Shown here: piece by piece, positions 7,868 to 15,834 of the stretch
Layout of the letters: each line of letters opens with the position of its first letter
How positions within the stretch are numbered: the stretch's first letter is position 1
Source of the DNA: Fen-178 sp963722575
GTDB lineage: Bacteria > Acidobacteriota > Terriglobia > Bryobacterales > Bryobacteraceae
Assembly: GCA_963722575.1 (NCBI GenBank)
Contig: CAVRNR010000022.1
Coordinates: forward strand, 1,488,001-1,552,000
Length of the DNA: 64,000 nt
Direction of reading: 5' to 3'
Program-made: the position numbers and the translations under genes
The notes under the pieces: generated by a model
What the model saw: only the letters and a program-made list of their open reading frames with translations
Told to the model about the DNA's origin: nothing
Database searches by the model: none

Positions 7868-8800
7868 CGCTTCCACGTGCGCGGCCGCGGCGGAGGCCAG
7901 CCCGTCCAGGTTGTAGCCGCCTTCGAGTACCGAGACCACGCGCCCGCCGGCATGGCGCGCGGCGATCTCCATGACGGCGCGCGTGAGGTCCGCGAAATCG
8001 CGGTCGGTGAGGGTGAAGCGGCCCAGCGGATCTCCGCGGCGCGAATCGAACCCCGCCGAGATCACCAGCAAGTCCGGCCGGAACCGGTCCGCGGCCGGCG
8101 CCAGCGAATTCTCGATAGCGCCCAAAATCTCCTCTCGCCCGGAGCCCGCCGGAAACGGGAAGTTCATGGTGGTCCCAACGCCCGCGCCCTCGCCGGTCTC
8201 ATCGGCGCGCCCCGTCCCGGGGTACAGCGGCCACTGGTGCGTGCTGAAGTAGAAGACCGTGGGGTCGGAGTAGAAAATGTCCTCGGTGCCGTTGCCGTGG
8301 TGCACGTCCCAATCCACAATCAGCGCGCGCTCCAGGCCATGCCGGCGCTGCGCATAGCGGGCCGCGAGAGCCGCGTTATTGAAGAAGCAGAATCCCATCC
8401 CGCGGCTGGCCGAGGCATGATGTCCGGGCGGCCGCACCGCGCAGAAGGCGTTGCGCGCCCTGCCCGTCACCACCGCGTCGACGGCGTTCAGTACGCCACC
8501 CACGGCCCGCGCCGCGACCTCCCAGGAATTGGGCGTGATGTCGGTATCGCCGGTCGTCAGCGACGGGCGTCCGGAGAGCACGTCCCGCTTGGCCGTTCGC
8601 AGGTATTCCGGAGTGTGGCACAGGAGCAGTTCCTCCTCGGTGGCCGCGCGCGCATCCACGCGCGCCAGCCGTTCGAGCAGGCCCGCCTGCCGCAATCCCC
8701 GCACCACGGCATCGAAGCGCTCGGGCCGCTCCGGATGTTCGCGCCCCGCCAGGTGTTCGCGGAAAATGGGGTCGGCCAGCAGCGCGGTGGCAGGTTCCAC
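7856..8800 (-). CDS. Histone deacetylase-like amidohydrolase
   Basis: This zinc-dependent deacetylase-family protein has ~314 residues. Conserved motifs appear in order: HPERPERF near the N-terminus, RPPGHHAS (catalytic His pair), FCFFNNAALAARYA, DWDVHHGNGTEDIFY (zinc Asp and His), SAGFDSRRGDPLG (zinc Asp) and LEGGYNLDG (catalytic Tyr). Bacterial members act on acetylpolyamines, acetoin-related targets or unknown acetyl-amides. The substrate cannot be read here. I chose GTG at 8800 because homology starts there and a TGCTATATT extended -10 ends 7 nt upstream. TTG 8842 would overlap the upstream gene. The 3' end overlaps xseA by 12 bp, convergently. Confidence 0.9.
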   Translation of the reverse strand: MEPATALLADPIFREHLAGREHPERPERFDAVVRGLRQAGLLERLARVDARAATEEELLLCHTPEYLRTAKRDVLSGRPSLTTGDTDITPNSWEVAARAVGGVLNAVDAVVTGRARNAFCAVRPPGHHASASRGMGFCFFNNAALAARYAQRRHGLERALIVDWDVHHGNGTEDIFYSDPTVFYFSTHQWPLYPGTGRADETGEGAGVGTTMNFPFPAGSGREEILGAIENSLAPAADRFRPDLLVISAGFDSRRGDPLGRFTLTDRDFADLTRAVMEIAARHAGGRVVSVLEGGYNLDGLASAAAAHVEALLA

Positions 8801-8807
8801 GAAGGAC

Positions 8808-8816
8808 AATATAGCA
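8808..8816 (-). promoter_or_regulatory. Extended -10 promoter giving a leaderless HDAC-like mRNA
   Basis: Minus strand TGC-TATATT is an extended -10 element. Exactly seven bases (GTCCTTC) separate it from the GTG at 8800, so transcription would begin at the start codon. No good -35 was seen at 17 bp. Confidence 0.35.
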
Positions 8817-8838
8817 GGCGCGCCAGCCAGCCGGCCGG

Positions 8839-9606
8839 TCAATTGCCCGGCGAAGATGGATGCGAAGCCGAGAGTAGATTCGCCATTCGGGCAGTAGAAT
8901 CAACCCTCACCGTGATGTAATCGGAGGGCACTGCGACCGTCTTGTAGGCCACTTTCTCCCGGCAATTGCGATCGGTGTGAGTCCAAAGTCCGTCGATATA
9001 GTTGCCATCGCAAAAAGCCGAATTCGCTTCGTCAATCACGACCCGTTGGACCAAGCCCCTATAGGTGGTGAGCTTCAGACCTTCCGCGGCGACTGCCCGG
9101 CTCATCTTGTGTGCCGATATTGCGTCACTCACCGCCGGGTCCAAATCTTCGGGACGCAGATACACACTGAAAGTGAAATGACCGTTTCCGTATTCGTCGG
9201 AGCCTAGCGGCGGGCCGTTATACCAATAGGTGATTTGATAGGCGGGCACCTGGGACCTGTCCTGCACCGACGGACAGTACATAGAGCCGCCCGGTTCTTG
9301 AAAGCCGTTCTCGCAGTAACGCTGGTCGGTTATTGAGGTTTCTCTGGTCGCGACCTTTACCGCCTTGATGCCTTCAAGCTTGATGGAAGACAGATCGGAG
9401 CCCACCGGAATCTCCTCGATGTTCGTGAACGGTTGGAGATATGTGATTTCGACTGCCGCCGGATCTCCTGCCGGCACTGTGGCTGCGACTGGACAGCCGC
9501 CCTGATCCGGCTTCGCCCCGGGATCGGTGGCAGCGGCCGGCGCCGCCGCGAGAAGAATCGTGCCCACGGCCGCCACTGCGGCCATTCTGAACGACAAGCT
9601 TTGCAT
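8839..9606 (-). CDS. Hypothetical secreted protein
   Basis: This 255-residue protein has a clear signal peptide (residues ~5-26, with cleavage likely after the AAAPAAA segment). The mature part contains five cysteines (GGCP, RYCENG, MYCPSV, AFCDGN, RNCREK) that could form disulfides, which fits a periplasmic or extracellular location. Patterns such as YQITYWYNGPPLGSDEYGNG suggest a beta-rich fold. I recognise no family. It has its own promoter and an AGGA ribosome binding site 10 nt before the ATG. The HDAC-like gene lies immediately downstream but probably has a separate promoter. Confidence 0.75.
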   Translation of the reverse strand: MQSLSFRMAAVAAVGTILLAAAPAAATDPGAKPDQGGCPVAATVPAGDPAAVEITYLQPFTNIEEIPVGSDLSSIKLEGIKAVKVATRETSITDQRYCENGFQEPGGSMYCPSVQDRSQVPAYQITYWYNGPPLGSDEYGNGHFTFSVYLRPEDLDPAVSDAISAHKMSRAVAAEGLKLTTYRGLVQRVVIDEANSAFCDGNYIDGLWTHTDRNCREKVAYKTVAVPSDYITVRVDSTARMANLLSASHPSSPGN

Positions 9607-9659
9607 GATGTGAATCCTTTCCCCTCTCGATTGGGCCGGAGTGCCCGGCCCATAAGTTA

Positions 9660-9688
9660 ATTTAATTAAATTTGATCCAATTTGTCAA
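9660..9688 (-). promoter_or_regulatory. Sigma70-type promoter for the secreted-protein gene
   Basis: Minus strand TTGACA (9683-9688) and TTAAAT (9660-9665) are 17 bp apart. They sit in an AT-rich island (9650-9690) that stands out from the GC-rich background. The predicted leader is ~47 nt. Confidence 0.6.
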
Positions 9689-9763
9689 CAAACTGTAACA
9701 GAAGCTTGTAAGTCTCTGATTCGAAGTGTGATTGTTTCTCTGAGAACCGGCCCCCAGCCCCCG

Positions 9764-10876
9764 TCAGGCACTCCGCCCCACGGCCAGCAGCGCCGCCAGC
9801 GTCCCTTCCGCCGTGGCCCGCCACGAGAACTGCGCGGCACGCCGCGGCCCGGCTTCGGCCAAGTGCGCCCGCAACGCCTCGTCGGACGCAATTCGCAGCA
9901 TGGCTTCTGCCATGGCCGTGGTGTCCAGCGGGTCGAATTCCAGGGCGGCGCCGCCAGCGATGCTCCGAAGCGGCTCGATTCCCGAACAGGCCGTGGGGAT
10001 GCCGGAGGCCAGCGCCTCCAGAAGCGGGAGGCCAAATCCCTCGAACCGCGACGGGTAGAGGAATGCCCAGGCGCGCGCGTAGAGGTCGTGCAGATCTTCG
10101 CGCGGAATCCAGCCGGGGAACTCCACCGCGTCCCGCAGGTCGAGCGAATCGCGCAATTCGTGCAACCGGCCGGTCGAAAAACCGTGCAGCCCGCACACTA
10201 TCAGGCGGAATTCCGGATGCGTCCGGCGGAAGCCGGCGAAGGCGCGCAGCAGCCCATCCAGGTTCTTGTGCGGATGCAGCGTCGAAACCGTGAGCAGGAA
10301 CGGTTCGGGAGTGCGGCGGCGCGCGATATCGAAAAAGACCGGGTCGACGCCCTCGGGCGTTACCCGCACCTTCGATTCGGGAAGGCGGTAATGCTTCAGC
10401 AGGTCGGCGGCGGTGGCGGAGGAAACGGCCAGCAGCAGGCGCGAAACGTGCGCCGACCAGAACAGGAAGAATTGCCAGAACGGCAGGTCGAACCAACGGA
10501 AATACTCGGGGTGGCGCCGGTGCTGAAGGTCGTGAAAGACCGTGACCTGGGGGCAGGGGCAGAAAAGCGGCGCGGTGAAACCGGGGTTCAGCATCGCGTC
10601 GAGCGAATGGCGCACGGCGGCCAGCGGCAGCGCGGCCTGCTCCCACAACATGCGCGCCGGACGCGAAACGGCCCGAACGAGCTGCGGCAGTTGGTGGAAG
10701 TTGGGCTGCCGGGGGACCAGGTCGGGACCCGTTTCGCGGTTCGTGAAAATGAAGTACTGGTTGCCGGCATCGATGCCGGCGAGACCGGCCAGCAGGCCGC
10801 GCAAGTAGATCTCGGTGCCGCCGACCCCGCCCGGAATCAGGTACAGCGCGTTGACGCCGATGCGCAGCGGCGGCAT
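9764..10876 (-). CDS. Glycosyltransferase family 4
   Basis: This 370-residue GT-B enzyme opens with PLRIGVNALYLIPGGVGGTE, the N-terminal acceptor-domain signature of GT4. The C-terminal donor domain carries FLLTVSTLHPHKNLDGLLRA and the EX7E region EGFGLPLLEALASGIPTACS. It transfers a sugar from a nucleotide-sugar donor, presumably onto a growing exopolysaccharide, O-antigen or protein-linked glycan. It is the last gene of the five-gene minus-strand operon; its ATG lies one base after the stop of the TPR membrane protein. The frame is open further upstream, but homology starts at this ATG. Confidence 0.9.
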   Translation of the reverse strand: MPPLRIGVNALYLIPGGVGGTEIYLRGLLAGLAGIDAGNQYFIFTNRETGPDLVPRQPNFHQLPQLVRAVSRPARMLWEQAALPLAAVRHSLDAMLNPGFTAPLFCPCPQVTVFHDLQHRRHPEYFRWFDLPFWQFFLFWSAHVSRLLLAVSSATAADLLKHYRLPESKVRVTPEGVDPVFFDIARRRTPEPFLLTVSTLHPHKNLDGLLRAFAGFRRTHPEFRLIVCGLHGFSTGRLHELRDSLDLRDAVEFPGWIPREDLHDLYARAWAFLYPSRFEGFGLPLLEALASGIPTACSGIEPLRSIAGGAALEFDPLDTTAMAEAMLRIASDEALRAHLAEAGPRRAAQFSWRATAEGTLAALLAVGRSA

Positions 10877-10877
10877 A

Positions 10878-12626
10878 TCAATGGCCGGCGCGCAGGCGGC
10901 CTTCGGCGATGGCGAGGTCGTGGCGCGCGTCCTCCAGCGTGGGGTCGATCGCCAGCGCGCGCCGGTACTCCTGGATGGCGGCCGGCACCTGGTTCGTATT
11001 GAGGTAGATCTTGCCCCGGTAGGTGTAGGTGTCGGGGAACTTCGGGTCCAGTTTCTCAGCGGTTGCCAGAGCCTGCAACGCTTCCGGCCATCGCGATTGT
11101 TGGGCATACACCATGCCGATTTGCGTGTAGAAGTGCGCCGTAGGTTGCATCGCGGCCGCCTGTTGGAACTTGGCCAGCGCCTGGTCGAACTGGCCGAGGC
11201 GGTCGTAGGCCAGGCCCCAGTCCAGGAGCAGATCCGGCGTGATTGGCCCCAGTTCCGCGGTCTTTTGAAACTCCTCGAGGGCCTGGCTGTAACGTTCCTG
11301 CTGGAAGTAGGCGAAGGCGAGTTGGAAATGCACGCGCCGCTTGTTGGGCGAGTGGCGCACGGTGTCTTCCCATAGCGAGACCGGATCGGCCCATACCGCG
11401 GCGCGGGCGCGCGTGGCGGCGGCGGCGGCGAGCGCCACCACCAGGCAGGCGGCGGCCAGCGCCCGGCGGTCCACCTTCAACCGGCTTAGCACATCCACCA
11501 GGATCAACAGCAGGCCGAACATGGAAAAGTAGAGGCGGCGCTCGGCGATGGGGTCCTTGATGGGCAGAATCGAGGAGGTCGGCGCCATCAGCAGCAGGAA
11601 CGCGAAGTAGCCGTAACTCGCCAGCGGGAAGCGGCGGCGGTAGCGCCATGCGGCCGCGGCCAGGGCCAGGAGCGCGAGCAAGCCGAAGATGGCGCCGCGA
11701 TCCAGAATCGTTCTCGAGATGGGGAAATCCCAGTCGGCCGTCAGATTCACGGGCAGCACGAACATGCCGATGTACACGAACAGGGCGCGGCATTGGGTGA
11801 AGAAGTACTGATACCAGGTAAACTCCTTGATTCCGAATCCAGCGGTGCCGCCGGTGCCGATTCCGAGGATGAGATTCCAGAAGAAGGCCACGCCCGCGGC
11901 GGCGCCGAGGGCCATGGGCAGGTAGAGTTTCCAGTTGCGCCGGATGCCCTGGAAGGAAAAGCCGGGGTTCCACCAGTAGTCGGTCAGAAGCAGCAGCGCG
12001 GGCAGCACCACGGCCTGCTCCTTGGATAGCAGGGCCGCGCCGAACAGCGCGATGATGGCGGCCGCCGTGGCCCACGACACGGCGGTCTGGCGGCGATACA
12101 GAAACACGGTGAAAGCCGCGGCGGCCAGCAAGCCGCTGAGCGATTCCGACCTCCCCGCCAGGTAGGCGACGGATTCGACCTGCGCGGGGTGCAGCAGGAA
12201 AACCAGGGCCGCGAAGCCGGCCAGCAGATTGCGCAACGACGCCCGGGCGCCCGACCATTCGAGCAATCGCCGGACCATCGGAAACATCAGCAGGCTGGTG
12301 AGGCAGTGAAGGATGACGTTGAAGACGTGATACGAGTACGGGTCTTCTGCCGAGAGGCGCGAGTTCATCCAATAGGTGAACATCAGCACCGGACGGATCT
12401 GGCCGATCCAGGCGCGCAACGGAGCCGCGGCATTCGGCAGCGAGAAGGGAAGAGCGTTGTCGTCGAACAGAAACTCGCCGTGCATCGCCGGCGCGTAGGC
12501 CCAGAACACCACCACCACCGCGCCCACCGCGGCCAAAACCCAGGGCCAGGCGCTGCGGCGCGGCGGGGTGCCCCTTGGGCCCGGCGCCACCACCTTTCTG
12601 CGGACTTCACGCTTCCTGTTTTTCAT
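10878..12626 (-). CDS. TMTC-like multi-pass membrane protein with C-terminal TPR repeats
   Basis: This 582-residue protein has a basic cytoplasmic tail (1-23), then roughly ten hydrophobic helices to ~residue 420, and TPR repeats from ~425 to 575 (NKRRVHFQLAFAYFQQERYS, ALEEFQKTAELGP, AIQEYRRALAIDP). The first periplasmic loop, with FDDNALPF, and the overall layout resemble eukaryotic TMTC O-mannosyltransferases and their bacterial relatives. That fits the neighbouring dolichol-phosphate-mannose-synthase-like GT2. It may move a lipid-linked sugar onto protein or glycan. The architecture is seen; the transferase role is inferred. Confidence 0.82.
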   Translation of the reverse strand: MKNRKREVRRKVVAPGPRGTPPRRSAWPWVLAAVGAVVVVFWAYAPAMHGEFLFDDNALPFSLPNAAAPLRAWIGQIRPVLMFTYWMNSRLSAEDPYSYHVFNVILHCLTSLLMFPMVRRLLEWSGARASLRNLLAGFAALVFLLHPAQVESVAYLAGRSESLSGLLAAAAFTVFLYRRQTAVSWATAAAIIALFGAALLSKEQAVVLPALLLLTDYWWNPGFSFQGIRRNWKLYLPMALGAAAGVAFFWNLILGIGTGGTAGFGIKEFTWYQYFFTQCRALFVYIGMFVLPVNLTADWDFPISRTILDRGAIFGLLALLALAAAAWRYRRRFPLASYGYFAFLLLMAPTSSILPIKDPIAERRLYFSMFGLLLILVDVLSRLKVDRRALAAACLVVALAAAAATRARAAVWADPVSLWEDTVRHSPNKRRVHFQLAFAYFQQERYSQALEEFQKTAELGPITPDLLLDWGLAYDRLGQFDQALAKFQQAAAMQPTAHFYTQIGMVYAQQSRWPEALQALATAEKLDPKFPDTYTYRGKIYLNTNQVPAAIQEYRRALAIDPTLEDARHDLAIAEGRLRAGH

Positions 12627-12969
12627 GGTTCTTGAAGCTCCGGAGGTGGTACTCCAGAATGGCGACGCGCTGCGCCATGGCGATGTTGTCGTCGCGCAAG
12701 TGAGAAATGATGACGGAGAAGCGGAAAAACATGATCACTAGCACGCCGCCCCCGAGCAGAAAAAGGGTCAGCGGGGTATCCGGCAAGCCGATCGATCTTC
12801 TGACCGCGTCCAGGACCGGCCGGGCTTGCGACAGCACCAGCATGGCGCAGGCGGCCACCAGCCAGCTTACCGAGTATTCGACGCGAATGTGCGCGCGCCG
12901 CACGGAAACCAGCACGATGACGATCAGCACAATGCTCAGGCCGGTGGTGACGTTCAAGAGGTGGTCCAT
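12607..12969 (-). CDS. DUF2304 small membrane protein
   Basis: This 120-residue protein has three hydrophobic helices (~8-25, ~34-50, ~68-86) and a basic C-terminal helix (AQRVAILEYHLRSFKNHEKQ). The pattern RRAHIRVEYSVSWLVAACAM is typical of DUF2304. In many genomes this family sits directly beside a polyprenyl-phosphate GT2, as here, where it abuts the GT2 stop by one base. It is probably an accessory membrane subunit for that enzyme. It overlaps the following TPR membrane protein by 20 bp, so translation is likely coupled. Confidence 0.85.
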   Translation of the reverse strand: MDHLLNVTTGLSIVLIVIVLVSVRRAHIRVEYSVSWLVAACAMLVLSQARPVLDAVRRSIGLPDTPLTLFLLGGGVLVIMFFRFSVIISHLRDDNIAMAQRVAILEYHLRSFKNHEKQEA

Positions 12970-13737
12970 TTATCCTCCAGCGCCGGAGCCCGGTGGGCGG
13001 CGGTGGGGTGCCCTCAGGGCCCGGCGATCGAATTTCAGTACGTTGACGAATACGCCCAAGAGCACGTGGACAATGTAATAGAGCGATTTGAGGGCGGTGA
13101 TGGAAGAGCGGCCGGTGGTGCGCGGGAGCATGGTGCAGGGCACCTCTTCGAACCGGAACCGGCGGCGCTGCAAGACCACCAGCGTCTCGATTTCCGGGTA
13201 TTCGAGCGGAAAGGTGCGGCTGAAAACGCCCAGCGCCTTACGGTTCACGCCCACGAAACCGGAGGTGGGGTCGTGCACGGGCTTGCCCAGAATGGGGCGC
13301 AGCACCAGGCGGAAAAAGCGAATGCCGAGCGACCGGACGGCCCCCGTGCGCGATCCGTTTTCGGCGACGAACCGCGAGCCGATCACCATTTCACAGCCCG
13401 ACGATTTGAGCTTCTCGAAGATGCTCGGAATGTAGCGCGGGTCGTGCTGGCCGTCTCCGTCCACGCGGATTACGTATTGAAATCCCAGCTCAAAGGCGAG
13501 CTTGTAGCCGGCCTGCACGCACCCGCCCAACCCCAGGTGGTGGGGCAGAGCCAGCACTTCGGCCCCGGCCTGGCGCGCCACCAGGATGGTGTCGTCGGCC
13601 GAGCTGTCGTCGATCACCAGAACCGGGACGCCGGGCACGTGGAGGTGAACCGAGCGCACCACTCCGCCGACGGCGTCCTGTTCGTTGAAAGCCGGCACGA
13701 TGACCAGCAGGGAATCGGGATCGGTGGCGTGAGTCAC
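12970..13737 (-). CDS. Glycosyltransferase family 2, dolichol/polyprenyl-phosphate mannose synthase-like
   Basis: This 255-residue GT-A enzyme has LLVIVPAFNEQDAVGGVVRS, the nucleotide-binding VLVIDDSSADDT, the DXD motif in VDGDGQHDP, and PTSGFVGVNRKALGVF. These match enzymes that load a sugar onto a polyprenyl phosphate. A hydrophobic C-terminal stretch near residues 225-245 may hold it at the membrane. GTG at 13737 forms a GTGA overlap with the stop of the upstream GT2, which fixes the start despite a longer open frame. It probably supplies the lipid-linked sugar used by the TMTC-like protein two genes downstream. Confidence 0.9.
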   Translation of the reverse strand: MTHATDPDSLLVIVPAFNEQDAVGGVVRSVHLHVPGVPVLVIDDSSADDTILVARQAGAEVLALPHHLGLGGCVQAGYKLAFELGFQYVIRVDGDGQHDPRYIPSIFEKLKSSGCEMVIGSRFVAENGSRTGAVRSLGIRFFRLVLRPILGKPVHDPTSGFVGVNRKALGVFSRTFPLEYPEIETLVVLQRRRFRFEEVPCTMLPRTTGRSSITALKSLYYIVHVLLGVFVNVLKFDRRALRAPHRRPPGSGAGG

Positions 13738-14744
13738 AGCGCGGCCATCCTCCTGGCGCCGATGGAATGGCAGCGGATGAGATGCCGGAAGACGGCCGGG
13801 GTGATGCGTGCGCGGGCGCGGATCTCGCGCCGCTGCCGCCACAAGCGGCGCGCATTGGCCAGCAGGGCGGCGTGCGCCCGGATCACATACCAAATCATTT
13901 TCGGCCCGGCATGTCCTTCCGCCCGGAAACGGGCCGCGCTTCCGCGCCCCTGGAAAATGTACCACGCATGCCACAGATAGCGCCACAAGGCGGCGAACGG
14001 CGCCGCCAGCAGCATGCCCGCCGGGAAGTTCTTGGCCAGCACGAACAGCCGGTTGCGTTCCACGTAATAGGCCTTCAGCGGAGAGGCGCGGCCGGCCGTG
14101 TGCGAGTAATGGTGCTCCACCACGGCCTGCGGAACATACAGGCATTTCCATCCGGCCCAGCGCGCGCGCAGGCCGAGGTCGGTATCCTCGCAGTAGAGGA
14201 AGAAGCTCTCGTCGAAGCCGCCGAGTTCCTCGAGCATGGCGCGCCGGTAGAGCGCCGCGGACGCGCTGGGGAAGAGCGCTTCCTCGGTTACGGGGAAGTC
14301 CTCCGGCGGTTTCCCGTGGCCGCGCTGTTTGCTGCTGCCGTCTCTCGACACCAGCATCCCGGCGGAATCCAGGCAATCCTCGCCGAACAGGCGCACTTGC
14401 GAAGCGCACATGCCGGCCTCGGGATGCCGCTCCATGGCCGCGGCCAGCGCCTCGAGCCAGCCTGGGTGCGCCGCGGCGTCGTCGTTCAGGGTCGCCAGGT
14501 ACGGCGCGGCGGAAGCGCGCCAGCCCTGGTTCACGGCCGCGCCGAAACCGGCGTTGCGAGGGTTCTCGATAATCCGCGCGCCCGGCGCCAGGCCCTGGCG
14601 CCTCACCAGACCTTGGCCGCTGTTATCCACGACGATCACGTCAAAATCGCGCCGTGTCTGCCGCCCGAGGGATTCGAGGCAATCCGCAAGCCTCGAATCC
14701 GCGGCCAGGGTGGGGATCACCACCGATACGAGGAGATCAGGCAA
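13734..14744 (-). CDS. Glycosyltransferase family 2, rhamnosyltransferase-like
   Basis: This 336-residue protein has the GT-A signatures VSVVIPTLAADSRLADCLES, FDVIVVDNSG, NDDAAAHPGWLEAL and the acceptor-site motif FLYCEDTDLGLRARWAGW seen in rhamnosyltransferase-type GT2 proteins. A hydrophobic C-terminal stretch (~235-262) follows. It is the first gene of the 14.7-9.8 kb minus-strand operon. The start is TTG at 14744, with GAGG just upstream; a TAGAAT -10 lies only 6 nt from it. Confidence 0.88.
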   Translation of the reverse strand: MPDLLVSVVIPTLAADSRLADCLESLGRQTRRDFDVIVVDNSGQGLVRRQGLAPGARIIENPRNAGFGAAVNQGWRASAAPYLATLNDDAAAHPGWLEALAAAMERHPEAGMCASQVRLFGEDCLDSAGMLVSRDGSSKQRGHGKPPEDFPVTEEALFPSASAALYRRAMLEELGGFDESFFLYCEDTDLGLRARWAGWKCLYVPQAVVEHHYSHTAGRASPLKAYYVERNRLFVLAKNFPAGMLLAAPFAALWRYLWHAWYIFQGRGSAARFRAEGHAGPKMIWYVIRAHAALLANARRLWRQRREIRARARITPAVFRHLIRCHSIGARRMAAL

Positions 14745-14765
14745 ACCTCGATTCTACCGTGACGG

Positions 14766-14811
14766 AGGCGGTAACGTCCGGACAAGCCGCGACGCCTAAG
14801 CTGTCACTATG
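14766..14811 (+). repeat. Duplicated leader, copy 1
   Basis: The ~45 bp before the first small secreted gene share the blocks GGTAACGTCC, GACGCCTA and GTCACTATGACCAAAAAG with 15345-15390. The duplication therefore includes upstream sequence and not only coding DNA. Confidence 0.7.
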
Positions 14812-15237
14812 ACCAAAAAGCTGCTTTTTGTGTTTACGATTCTGCTGGTGGTAGCGTTCGTCGCGATGGCGGCGGATATCACCGGCAAGTGGGTAGCCGA
14901 GCAACCGGGCAGGAACGGCGGCCCGGGTCGCCAGATCACGTTTGACCTGAAGGCCGATGGCGCCACCCTGACCGGCACCATGACCGGCGGCATGGGCGGT
15001 GGCCGTCGTGGCGGCGGTGGCGGGGGTGGCGGCGCTCCCCAGGCGCGTGAAATCTCCGACGGGAAGATAGACGGAAACAACATCTCCTTCACGGTGAAGG
15101 TGGAGTTCAACGGCAACACGATGGTGACCAAGTACGAGGGCACGCTCTCCGGCGACGAGCTGAAACTGAAGGTGAATCGCGAAGGGCGGAATGGGCCGAC
15201 GACCACCGAAATGACCGCCAAGCGGTCCACCACCTAG
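14809..15237 (+). CDS. Small secreted beta-rich protein, paralog 1
   Basis: This 142-residue protein has a signal peptide (KKLLFVFTILLVVAFVAMA, cleavage likely after AMA or AMAA). The mature part (ITGKWVAEQPG, FDLKADGATLTGTMTG, DGKIDGNNISFTVKVEFNG, YEGTLSGDELKLKVN) has the strand-turn rhythm of small lipocalin-like beta proteins that are common in Acidobacteriota. Residues ~63-79 are a Gly/Arg-rich insertion absent from the neighbouring paralog. It sits head to tail with that paralog. The function is unknown. Confidence 0.82.
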   Translation: MTKKLLFVFTILLVVAFVAMAADITGKWVAEQPGRNGGPGRQITFDLKADGATLTGTMTGGMGGGRRGGGGGGGGAPQAREISDGKIDGNNISFTVKVEFNGNTMVTKYEGTLSGDELKLKVNREGRNGPTTTEMTAKRSTT

Positions 15238-15280
15238 CACTTACCCCCGTCCGGCCACCACGCCGGCCTGGAAAAATCGG

Positions 15281-15328
15281 GCGGCCTTTGCCGCGGCTCA
15301 GTGCGGAAGGGTTGTTTTTTGTGTTTTT
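15281..15328 (+). terminator. Degraded intrinsic terminator after paralog 1
   Basis: An imperfect stem (GGCCTTTGCCGC against GCGGAAGGGTTG) is followed by TTTTTTGTGTTTTTT. The perfect version of this hairpin follows the second paralog, so the terminator appears to have been duplicated with the gene. Confidence 0.5.
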
Positions 15329-15344
15329 TAGCCGAATATCACCA

Positions 15345-15390
15345 CGGAGGGTAACGTCCAACCGTTGGGTGACGCCTAGGAGTCACTATG
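15345..15390 (+). repeat. Duplicated leader, copy 2
   Basis: This is the second copy of the leader at 14766-14811, with the same three conserved blocks in the same order. It carries AGGAG in place of AAGCTG 6-10 nt before the ATG, so only this copy has a clear ribosome binding site. Confidence 0.7.
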
Positions 15391-15792
15391 ACCAAAAAGC
15401 TGCTTTTTGTATTTACGATTCTGCTTGTGGTAGCGTTCGTCGCGATGGCGGCGGATGTCACCGGCAAGTGGGTATACGAGCAACCCGGCCGGGGAGGTGG
15501 AAACCCCACCCAGGTGACGCTTAACCTAAAGGCTAGTGGAAGCACGCTGACCGGCAGTGTGGTGAGGCCTGGCCGCGGCGGCGAACCCATGGAAACCCAG
15601 ATCTCCGAAGGCAAGATCGATGGCGACAACATCTCCTTCAAGATCACCATCCAGATGGGCGACAATTCGATGACGACGGAGTACGCCGGCACGGTTTCCG
15701 ACAACGAGTTGAAGTTGAAGATCACTCGTCCGGGCCGGGGTGGTGGTGCGCCCATGACCACCGAAGCCACCGCCAAGCGGTCCACCACCTAA
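15388..15792 (+). CDS. Small secreted beta-rich protein, paralog 2
   Basis: This 134-residue protein is closely similar to the one at 14809-15237. The signal peptide is nearly identical, and the mature part shares ADVTGKWVYEQPGRGGG, LKASGSTLTGSVV, SEGKIDGDNISFKITIQ and a C-terminal EATAKRSTT. It lacks the Gly-rich insertion. Identity is highest in the signal peptide and the last ten residues, which points to a tandem duplication followed by divergence of the middle. A strong hairpin terminator follows. Confidence 0.85.
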   Translation: MTKKLLFVFTILLVVAFVAMAADVTGKWVYEQPGRGGGNPTQVTLNLKASGSTLTGSVVRPGRGGEPMETQISEGKIDGDNISFKITIQMGDNSMTTEYAGTVSDNELKLKITRPGRGGGAPMTTEATAKRSTT

Positions 15793-15834
15793 CATTTATC
15801 CGAGTCCGGCCGCCGTGCCGGTAAGGTAAAATCG

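Noticed and set aside
12826..13980. Long plus-strand open frames opposite the glycosyltransferase operon
   Set aside because: Composition is antisense-like (Glu/His/Arg/Gln-rich) and no motif is present, while the minus-strand genes have clear GT signatures and coupled starts.
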